This document shows positions 1 through 5,560 of a DNA stretch of 60,093 nt, piece by piece (within the stretch, counting starts at the first letter, position 1; each line of letters starts with the position of its first letter). The notes under the pieces were generated by a model that was not told where the DNA came from, did not search any database, and worked only from the letters and a program-made list of their open reading frames with translations. The stretch lies in the NCBI GenBank assembly GCA_020428465.1, contig JAGQMY010000035.1, forward strand, positions 1 to 60,093. The letters are read 5' to 3'. The position numbers and the translations under genes are program-made. Source of the stretch: Candidatus Saccharimonadota bacterium. GTDB lineage: Bacteria; Patescibacteriota; Saccharimonadia; Saccharimonadales; SZUA-47.

Positions 1-12
1 TATTTTTGACAT
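1..12 (-). CDS. Start of a leftward gene cut by the window edge
   Basis: On the minus strand an ATG lies at 12-10, followed by codons for Ser-Lys-Ile before the window ends. An AGGA about 11 bases upstream could be a ribosome binding site. It sits directly downstream of the leader and terminator at 40-151, so it is the likely target of that attenuator. Only four codons are visible, so nothing can be said about its product. Confidence 0.45.
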
Positions 13-40
13 AATATTTATTGTCCTATATTAGTTAATA

Positions 41-67
41 AAAACAAAACACCGGAGAGTTCTCCGG
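41..67 (-). terminator. Intrinsic terminator of the leader RNA
   Basis: Perfect 7-bp stem CCGGAGA/TCTCCGG (52-58 and 61-67). Read on the minus strand it is followed by GTGTTTTGTTTTT-like sequence (41-50 on the plus strand is A-rich). It lies about 40 bases before the start codon at base 12, as an attenuator would. Confidence 0.65.
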
Positions 68-94
68 CTATGATTATCAAATTAATATCAAGAA

Positions 95-151
95 TTACCG
101 AAGAACTGACTCCGGCTGTATATGTGAGTTATTAAAGCTATATATACCCAT
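95..151 (-). CDS. Putative 18-residue leader peptide
   Basis: The frame reads MGIYSFNNSHIQPESVLR and ends with TAA at 97-95. Its ATG is only 6 bases after the TATAAT box at 158-163, the same leaderless geometry used by many genes in this window, so the transcript would begin at or next to the start codon. A ribosome finishing the peptide would cover segments 1 and 2 of the leader and leave the terminator free to form. A ribosome stalled near the middle would free segment 2 to pair with segment 3. There is no run of one amino acid, so a classical amino-acid sensor is not obvious; an antibiotic- or peptide-stalling leader is possible. No function is proven. Confidence 0.45.
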   Translation of the reverse strand: MGIYSFNNSHIQPESVLR

Positions 152-157
152 CTTTTT

Positions 158-187
158 ATTATAGCACTAATGCTTATGTTTTGTCAA
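158..187 (-). promoter_or_regulatory. Consensus promoter for the leftward leader
   Basis: Minus strand: TTGACA (187-182), an 18-base spacer, then TATAAT (163-158) preceded by TGC (extended -10). This is the best sigma-70-type match seen in the window. Confidence 0.75.
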
Positions 188-224
188 TAGTGAGATTAAA
201 TCAAATATTACATCGAGAATTACT

Positions 225-232
225 GCTATAAT
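225..232 (+). promoter_or_regulatory. Extended -10 promoter of the ABC transporter operon
   Basis: TGCTATAAT ends at 232. The -35 region is weak. A GAGGGAG ribosome binding site at 244-250 precedes the ATG at 258, so this operon has a conventional leader of about 20 bases. Confidence 0.55.
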
Positions 233-257
233 AGTTTTAACAAGAGGGAGTTATTCT

Positions 258-1028
258 ATGGCAGTATCAACAAAGTCTAAAGCTAATTCAAAAAAAAGTG
301 TTAAAAAAGTTATGGCACGAATTATTAACGGAGTAAAAAAATACGGTGAAGGTGAAACGGAAGTTCGAGCACTTAACGGTATTGACGTCGAATTTCATGA
401 AGGCGAATTTGTAGCAATCATGGGTCCAAGTGGATCAGGCAAATCAACACTTCTGCATTGTGCAGCTGGTTTAGATAATTTGACTGAAGGTGAAGCCGAG
501 ATAAGTGGTGTTAAAGTTAGCAATATTAAAGACAAAAGATTAACTCTATTAAGAAGAAACAAAGTTGGATTTATTTTTCAATCATATAACCTACTACCTA
601 CGCTTAATGCAGTCGAAAACATAGAACTACCCATGGCGATTTCGGGCAAGAAAACAAATAAGCAGTGGTTTGACCAAATTATAGATGTATTAAAGATTCG
701 CGATCGATTAACGCATACACCAAACGAATTATCAGGTGGGCAACAACAGCGTGTCGCAGTAGCAAGAGCACTCATCAGTAAGCCAGATATAATATTCGCT
801 GATGAACCTAGCGGTAACCTAGATTCTAAATCAGGCAATGAGCTTCTAGGATTCTTGAGAAAAGCAGTTACAGATTACAAACAAGCAATAGTAATGGTCA
901 CACACGACCCAAGAGCAGCCTCATACGCCGATCGAGTAATATTCCTTGACGACGGCAAGATTGTAGACGAGATGCGTTCACCAACAGTCGAAAAAGTCTT
1001 AGACAGAATTAAGAAGCTCGGAGATTAA
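258..1028 (+). CDS. ABC transporter ATPase, MacB/LolD type
   Basis: This 256-residue ATPase powers a membrane permease of the MacB/FtsX class, which moves lipoproteins, peptides or antibiotics, or transmits a mechanical signal across the envelope. Visible motifs are Walker A GPSGSGKST (56-64), the Q-loop FQSYNLL (from 107), signature LSGGQQQR (158-165), Walker B with catalytic Glu (IIFADEP, 178-184) and the switch His (VTHD, His216). The ATG at 258 follows a strong GAGGGAG. A Lys-rich stretch of about 20 residues precedes the domain. The FtsX-like permease gene follows 5 bases downstream. The substrate is unknown. Confidence 0.93.
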   Translation: MAVSTKSKANSKKSVKKVMARIINGVKKYGEGETEVRALNGIDVEFHEGEFVAIMGPSGSGKSTLLHCAAGLDNLTEGEAEISGVKVSNIKDKRLTLLRRNKVGFIFQSYNLLPTLNAVENIELPMAISGKKTNKQWFDQIIDVLKIRDRLTHTPNELSGGQQQRVAVARALISKPDIIFADEPSGNLDSKSGNELLGFLRKAVTDYKQAIVMVTHDPRAASYADRVIFLDDGKIVDEMRSPTVEKVLDRIKKLGD

Positions 1029-1033
1029 TCGAC

Positions 1034-3604
1034 ATGTTTAAAGCAGCCTTAAAAAGTTTACGCACCCACAAACTAAGAATGGCCTTAACGGGCTTCGCTG
1101 TGGTGTTGGGTGTTAGTTTCGTAGCAGGAACTTATATGTTCACCGATAGTATCAGTTCAACATTTGACGGACTATTCGGAAATGTTTACGCCGGAATTGA
1201 TGTAACAGTACGACCAGCCAAAGGAGAACTGGGTCAGGTATCCACATCATTTGATGAGTCAGTCCTTCAAACGGTTAAACAAACTGAGGGAGTAGGAGTA
1301 GCAGAGCCCGGTGTTGGTGGCTTAGCTCAACCTTTAGATAAAAATGGTAAACCAGTAGGTGGTCAAGGTGCGCCGAGCTTAGGATTTTCTTGGACAAAAG
1401 ACGAATCAATGAACTCATTAAAAATCCATGACGGCGATGGTAGAGCTCCAGAAAACTCAGGAGAAATGGTAGTCGATAAAGCCACTGCTGATAAATACGA
1501 GTTTAAAATTGGCGACAAAATAACAGTTTTATTTGACTGTAGCATTCCTCAAGCAGATTTTACACTTGTCGGTATAGCGACATTCGGTTCGGCGAATAGC
1601 CTAGCTGGCGCTAATTTATCTGCATTTAATTTGGCTGATGCTCAGAAATATTTCGATATGATCGGAAAATATTCAAGTATTGATATAAAAGCGTCTGACG
1701 GCTATAACAAAGACAAGTTACTAGCAAACATAAAAGCAGCCCTACCTGAAGGGTTAGAGGCCGTAACCGGTGAGCAACAAACCAACGAACAGCTTGATGA
1801 AATTAATCAGAACCTAGGCTTTCTAAACACTGCCCTGCTTGTTTTCGCGGGAATAGCAATATTTGTAGGCTCGTTTATTATTCAAAACACTTTCAGAATT
1901 GTGGTAACCCAAAGAACGCGCGAATTAGCATTACTCCGAGCATTGGGTGCGACGAGAAATCAGGTCATGAGATTAGTCTTGTATGAGGCATTCTTTGTAG
2001 GCTTAGTTGCAGGTGCTTTGGGTATATTTGCTGGAGCAGGAATAGCCTACGGCGTAAGAGGTATGATGAACGCGCTTGGCTTTAGCTTACCTGGAGGTCC
2101 GCTAGAAATTGCTCCGAGAACTGTAATTATATCCTTGATCGTTGGTTCGGGTGTTACCGTTGTATCTTCCTTGCTACCAGCAATTAAGGCATCACGACTC
2201 GCTCCTGTAGCGGCACTTCGTGATAATCAGGCGCCTACGAAGCGAAAATCATTAGTAACCAGAGGGTTAATTGGCGCGGTACTAATATTAATCGGTGGCG
2301 GTGCTATTGTTTATGGTCTAGGTGAAAACAGGTCTAATCCACTTCCAATTGTCGGATTTGGTGTAGCAACACAGTTTATAGGAGTTTCCATGACTGCGCC
2401 ACTTCTAGCTTTGCCTATTTCAAGATTTTTTGGAATTATCCTCGCAAAACTTCGTGGAATTCCTGCAAAACTAGCTTACCGAAATGCCATTCGCACACCC
2501 CGTAGAACAGCTTCAACAGCGTCTGCATTAATGATCGGCGTTTCCTTAATCGCGATGATAGCAATAATCGCTTCAACTTTCAGAGTAGCAATAGACAAAA
2601 TAGTTAATGATAGCTTCGCAGCCGATATTATCGTGACGTCCAATAACGTTGGTGAAGGTGGGCCTAACACAGGTACATTCAGCGAGGAAGCCTATAACCG
2701 CATAAAAGGACTCAAAGAGCTTAAAGACGTATCTGCTCTACGTTATGCATTCACAGGTTATAAAGTCGACGGAGCCAGCTCATCATTTGTTCTGGCCGGT
2801 ATTAATCCAACTAATTTCGATAGCACAGTAGCGAGACTTAAACCAAGTGAAGGTACGTTTGAAAGACTCAAAATCGGTACAGTCGCTGTAAGGCAACAGG
2901 AATTAGATAAACGTGGATTACAGATCGGAGATACTGTTGATATTGAATACGCCGAAACCGGACTGAAAACATATCTTATTGTAGGAAGCTTCGAAGATGC
3001 TTTTGACTCAGACTACCTAATAAGTGCTGATGATTATATGCAGAATTTCAGCAATCATAATCTTGTAATGATAGCCGCTACCTACAATGATTCATACTCT
3101 GCCGAAACAATTAAGCAAGCTGTAGAGGGAGCCTTATCTGAATTTCCCCAGTTAAGTGTTCAAGATCAGTCTGATTTGAAACGAACAGCTAATGAACAGG
3201 TTGACCAATTAATAGCCCTACTCTGGAGTTTACTTGCTATGGCAGTCATTATCGCGGTATTCGGCATTACTAACACATTGATGCTATCAATTGCGGAGAG
3301 AACACGGGAAATTGGCATGCTACGAGCAATCGGTATGACCAGAAAACAAGTACGCCGAATGATAAGAATGGAGGCGATAATAATTGCTCTATTTGGTGCA
3401 CTCCTTGGCATTTCAGTCGGATCGTTCTTTGCCTGGGTCATTCTACGTGCATTAGAATCAGAAGGAATAAGTGGTTATGTGTTCCCTGTTGTGCAAATGA
3501 TAATTTACTTTATTTTTGCCGTTATTGCTGGTATTTTCGCAGCTTTACTTCCAGCCCGTAAAGCAGCGCGCATGGATGTCTTAAAAGCAATCTATACAGA
3601 GTAA
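1034..3604 (+). CDS. FtsX-family ABC permease with two FtsX domains
   Basis: An 856-residue membrane protein partnering the preceding ATPase. A first membrane helix (about 16-36) leads into an extracytoplasmic MacB_PCD-like domain. An FtsX core follows, holding the coupling segment TQRTRELALLRALGATR, then central membrane helices, a second extracytoplasmic domain (about 515-725), and a second FtsX core with AERTREIGMLRAIGMTR near the C-terminus. The duplicated layout fits permeases that act without a second subunit. GGAG about 10 bases before the ATG gives translation within the operon. Typical roles are export of peptides, toxins or lipoproteins; the substrate cannot be read from sequence. 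Confidence 0.9.
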   Translation: MFKAALKSLRTHKLRMALTGFAVVLGVSFVAGTYMFTDSISSTFDGLFGNVYAGIDVTVRPAKGELGQVSTSFDESVLQTVKQTEGVGVAEPGVGGLAQPLDKNGKPVGGQGAPSLGFSWTKDESMNSLKIHDGDGRAPENSGEMVVDKATADKYEFKIGDKITVLFDCSIPQADFTLVGIATFGSANSLAGANLSAFNLADAQKYFDMIGKYSSIDIKASDGYNKDKLLANIKAALPEGLEAVTGEQQTNEQLDEINQNLGFLNTALLVFAGIAIFVGSFIIQNTFRIVVTQRTRELALLRALGATRNQVMRLVLYEAFFVGLVAGALGIFAGAGIAYGVRGMMNALGFSLPGGPLEIAPRTVIISLIVGSGVTVVSSLLPAIKASRLAPVAALRDNQAPTKRKSLVTRGLIGAVLILIGGGAIVYGLGENRSNPLPIVGFGVATQFIGVSMTAPLLALPISRFFGIILAKLRGIPAKLAYRNAIRTPRRTASTASALMIGVSLIAMIAIIASTFRVAIDKIVNDSFAADIIVTSNNVGEGGPNTGTFSEEAYNRIKGLKELKDVSALRYAFTGYKVDGASSSFVLAGINPTNFDSTVARLKPSEGTFERLKIGTVAVRQQELDKRGLQIGDTVDIEYAETGLKTYLIVGSFEDAFDSDYLISADDYMQNFSNHNLVMIAATYNDSYSAETIKQAVEGALSEFPQLSVQDQSDLKRTANEQVDQLIALLWSLLAMAVIIAVFGITNTLMLSIAERTREIGMLRAIGMTRKQVRRMIRMEAIIIALFGALLGISVGSFFAWVILRALESEGISGYVFPVVQMIIYFIFAVIAGIFAALLPARKAARMDVLKAIYTE

Positions 3605-3783
3605 AATTCAAACAAGTAGGTTTCCAGTCGCTGTATTCGGATGAAACCCGTCCGCCTACTGGCGGAGGACTTGCACACGTTTCGCGGGCCCACAACTTTC
3701 ATGTGTCAAACAAGTTTGACCCTGAAAGATTCTCTTGCGAAATGCCACAGGCATTTCTCACCTTCACGCGTGAAGCTTCAAAT
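3605..3783 (-). ncRNA. Hairpin-rich structured RNA candidate
   Basis: Between the permease stop and the tRNA terminator lies a noncoding stretch dense with perfect hairpins: TCCGCC/GGCGGA (3651-3666), GTCAAAC/GTTTGAC (3705-3720), nested in CTTTCA/TGAAAG, GAAATGCC/GGCATTTC (3739-3757) and the 14-base palindrome CTTCACGCGTGAAG (3762-3775). On the minus strand GGTTTC/GAAACC and CAAGT/ACTTG could close a multi-branched 3' domain. TGGTATAGT (3798-3790) is a plausible extended -10, giving an RNA of about 180 nt. It does not match the conserved cores of RNase P, tmRNA, SRP or 6S RNA as far as I can judge. A plus-strand open frame here (3641-3844) looks like a shadow. Confidence 0.5.
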
Positions 3784-3800
3784 CTATCAACTATACCATT

Positions 3801-3825
3801 TTAAAAACCCAACGAGATGTTGGGT
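3801..3825 (-). terminator. Terminator of the tRNA-Leu transcript
   Basis: Perfect 7-bp stem ACCCAAC/GTTGGGT (3807-3813, 3819-3825) with loop GAGAT. On the minus strand it is followed by TTTTTAA. It starts 8 bases after the CCA of the outer tRNA-Leu. Confidence 0.8.
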
Positions 3826-3832
3826 CTTTAAA

Positions 3833-4109
3833 TGGTGCGGATGAAAGGACTTGAACCTTCACGTCTTGCGACACTAGCTCCTAAGTTTACCCCGTAGTAA
3901 CACTTTGTGTTTACTATCAGGGGCTAACGACAAGTTGCAAATTTTGGTGCGCGAGAGAGGACTTGAACCTCCACGAGTTTCCTCACTAGCTCCTAAGGCT
4001 AGCGTGTCTACCAATTCCACCACTCGCGCATCCAGAATTTACTACTTGTTAAATGTCTACTCATTCTTCGTGTAAAGCGTCGAATGACGGGCAATTCCAC
4101 CACATCCGC
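3833..4109 (-). tRNA. Interrupted tRNA-Leu(UAG) surrounding another tRNA
   Basis: The two ends form a tRNA-Leu: acceptor GCGGATG (4109-4103) pairs 7/7 with CATCCGC (3843-3837), followed by A-CCA (3836-3833). The 3' half has loop CTTAGGA (anticodon TAG), stem GCTAG, a long variable arm (GTC GCAA GAC) and a T-arm with TTCAAGT. The 5' half runs to the D-loop (GTGGTGGAATTG). Between them lie three inserts: 4061-4091 (31 nt), 3930-4053 (124 nt, containing an intact tRNA-Leu) and 3886-3922 (37 nt). Each has an internal or enclosing inverted repeat. The heptamers GTAGACA (4060-4054) and CGTTAGC (3929-3923) supply the missing D-arm and anticodon-stem strands. Removing the inserts gives exactly 85 nt, the length of the inner tRNA. 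It may be a pseudogene or an intron-containing gene. Confidence 0.6.
3945..4029 (-). tRNA. tRNA-Leu(UAG), intact
   Basis: An 85-nt class II tRNA with encoded CCA. Acceptor GCGCGAG (4029-4023) pairs with CTCGCGC, followed by A-CCA ending at 3945. The D-arm holds AATTGGTAGAC, the anticodon stem is CTAGC/GCTAG around loop CTTAGGA (anticodon TAG), the variable arm is GAG-GAAA-CTC, and the T-loop is TTCAAGT. It decodes CUN leucine codons. It is flanked by a 14-base near-perfect inverted repeat (3930-3943 and 4036-4049), so in the precursor RNA it would sit at the end of a helix inside the outer tRNA-Leu. Confidence 0.95.
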
Positions 4110-4126
4110 GAAAGAATTGCTTCGTT

Positions 4127-4132
4127 ATTATA
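4127..4132 (-). promoter_or_regulatory. -10 box of the tRNA-Leu transcript
   Basis: TATAAT on the minus strand, about 17 bases upstream of the outer tRNA 5' end at 4109, placing the transcript start about 11 bases before it. No good -35 is visible. The box lies just past the rsmD stop codon. Confidence 0.5.
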
Positions 4133-4134
4133 AC

Positions 4135-4662
4135 TTAAATTAACTTCTTATAAAAGACTAGTTTTCCTCCCGCATATGACCTTTCTTTTAAAGTTTCGAG
4201 ATTGTCGAATTTGAAGTCTGCAATTTCCGGCATCGAGAACACTAAAATTCCGCTTTTCTTTAACACGTCTATACATTTATAAATTTGCGTACTCACAATG
4301 GCGTCATAAGGCGGATCCAGTATTACGATGTCAAAGCTAGCATCAGCTATATTTTCTAAATATGAGGCTATGTTAGCTCGATGAATTTCCAAATTTTTAT
4401 CTATTATACTTTCGGCATTTTTCTTTAATACCGTAAAAGCATCAAAATCTACTTCAACAGCTACAACTTTCCTAGCACCGCGACTTAAGGCTTCAATACC
4501 GACAGCGCCTGTACCAGCATACGCATCCAAAACGTCTAAACCCTCTATATCACCGAGTGCATTAAATATCGCTCCACGCATTTTCTCACTCATCGGATGA
4601 GTTTTATGTCCGTGCGGTTCCGATAGAATTCGTCCTTTATATTTCCCGCTAATTACTCTCAT
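4135..4662 (-). CDS. rsmD: 16S rRNA (guanine966-N2)-methyltransferase RsmD
   Basis: A 175-residue SAM-dependent methyltransferase that modifies G966 of 16S rRNA during small-subunit assembly. It begins with the family signature MRVISGKYKGR. The SAM-binding loop is DAYAGTGAVGIEALSRGA (about 46-63), and DPPY (116-119) is the catalytic (D/N)PPY motif of N-methyltransferases acting on exocyclic amines. Length matches the family. Its ATG overlaps the stop of the upstream gene by four bases, so the two are translationally coupled. The tRNA-Leu locus lies immediately downstream. Confidence 0.93.
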   Translation of the reverse strand: MRVISGKYKGRILSEPHGHKTHPMSEKMRGAIFNALGDIEGLDVLDAYAGTGAVGIEALSRGARKVVAVEVDFDAFTVLKKNAESIIDKNLEIHRANIASYLENIADASFDIVILDPPYDAIVSTQIYKCIDVLKKSGILVFSMPEIADFKFDNLETLKERSYAGGKLVFYKKLI

Positions 4663-5486
4663 CTTTTTTTACTACGAAGTAGTCCTGCGTCTCGCATTGC
4701 ACTATACCAAGTTAGACAAACTGTCTTAGCCATTATTGGTCCTAGATGATTTCGAACGTCTCTCGATAATTTTACAGACCAACCCTTTTGATGGAACCTA
4801 TCGTACATGTCTAGTAACGCAATTTCTCTTGCTGCTCTTTTAAAAACCTCTGCATAGCCTATCTCTGTCAACTCTTCTAGCTCCCGACGCGTTGGTTTAG
4901 CATTCTTCATTTTTATAGGCGCTAGCAGTAAACCAACACCTATTTCAAAGAAACCATGCATGCTCATAAGCCCCTTAAAACCATACATTAACCAGTTGTT
5001 TTTCAATTTTTCAGAAATACTTCGGCCTGGCATAATGATTTTATCCTTAATACTATCCCGTGTCTCCATGCTCTCTCCACCACGAATTTCCATCAACTTT
5101 TCTTCATAAGGAAAATGATGTGCTGGTGTTAATCCGTCTACAAGCCCGTGGGCAAGCCAAGCTGCATCGAACGTTGCGCGCTCGGGTGAACCTTTTTTAA
5201 GCTGTTTTACTAATTCAAGATAGTGCATTTCTAGTAGCTCAAGTAACTTCGTATCGTCTGGATCAAATGGGTCATAGAAATGCCAAGGTTCATCTTTTGC
5301 CGGGCTTTTACTCTTTATTCCGTCTGGGCCATTTTTACCCTCAAAATAAAGAACATCTTTCAATCTAGGAAATTTTCTATTATGGTTTGTTATTTCGCCT
5401 AGAAATTTAAAAGCAACACGATCAACTTTTTGATGTGCACCAATTATAGAACCTGAATAGTTAGTGAGTGTCGTACCTGACCACAA
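4659..5486 (-). CDS. Putative zinc-dependent phospholipase C/P1 nuclease-like protein
   Basis: A 275-residue protein that I do not recognise as a named gene. It carries a GAHQKVDR segment near residue 16, WHFYDPFDPD near 68, and AWLAHGLVDGLTPAHHFP near 110. The last fits the HxxxDxxxPxH layout of the zinc-binding helices of zinc-dependent phospholipase C and S1/P1 nuclease folds. No signal peptide is seen. The start appears to be TTG at 5486-5484, because an in-frame stop lies just upstream. It is coupled by a four-base overlap to rsmD, and recG is upstream. The fold assignment is inference from the motif; substrate unknown. Confidence 0.6.
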   Translation of the reverse strand: MWSGTTLTNYSGSIIGAHQKVDRVAFKFLGEITNHNRKFPRLKDVLYFEGKNGPDGIKSKSPAKDEPWHFYDPFDPDDTKLLELLEMHYLELVKQLKKGSPERATFDAAWLAHGLVDGLTPAHHFPYEEKLMEIRGGESMETRDSIKDKIIMPGRSISEKLKNNWLMYGFKGLMSMHGFFEIGVGLLLAPIKMKNAKPTRRELEELTEIGYAEVFKRAAREIALLDMYDRFHQKGWSVKLSRDVRNHLGPIMAKTVCLTWYSAMRDAGLLRSKKR

Positions 5487-5560
5487 AGTGAGAAGTTAGA
5501 CATGAGATTACAGATTCTAGGGTATAACCTAAAATCTAGAATTCTTACATCTTATCCTTT

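Larger units (their letters stand above)
40..151 (-). promoter_or_regulatory. Attenuator-like 5' leader RNA with leader peptide
   Basis: A consensus promoter (158-187) would start an RNA near 151 that runs left into a perfect hairpin with a T-rich tail (52-67, tail 41-50). Four complementary segments are visible on the minus strand: 1 CCGGAG (115-110), 2 CTTCGG (103-98), 3 CCGGAGA (67-61), 4 TCTCCGG (58-52). Segment 1 can pair with 2 and 3 with 4 (terminator). Alternatively 2 pairs with 3, which would act as an antiterminator. Segments 1 and 2 lie inside the 18-codon leader reading frame, as in classical leader-peptide attenuators. It could instead be a free ~110-nt small RNA. Confidence 0.6.

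Noticed and set aside
3605-3783. RNase P RNA or 4.5S RNA
   Set aside because: The conserved GAGGAAAGUCC/ACAGAA blocks of RNase P and the GGAAGCAGCC loop of SRP RNA are absent, and the candidate is too short for RNase P.
3641-3844. A plus-strand 67-codon open frame between the permease and the tRNAs
   Set aside because: It runs through hairpins, the terminator and the tRNA 3' end, has no ribosome binding site, and its sequence is explained by the RNA structures on the other strand.
3886-4091. Group I intron in the interrupted tRNA-Leu
   Set aside because: The inserts total 192 nt including an 85-nt tRNA, too short for a group I core, and lie in the D-loop, D-stem and before position 33, not at the usual anticodon-loop site.
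3833-4109. tmRNA with tRNA-like ends
   Set aside because: The ends form a leucine-type tRNA with a TAG anticodon loop and long variable arm, without the G-U pair of alanine tRNA-like domains or a tag-peptide frame.
5510-5545. Inverted repeat ATTCTAG/CTAGAAT downstream of recG as a terminator
   Set aside because: The loop is long and no T-run follows on the minus strand; kept only as a remark.
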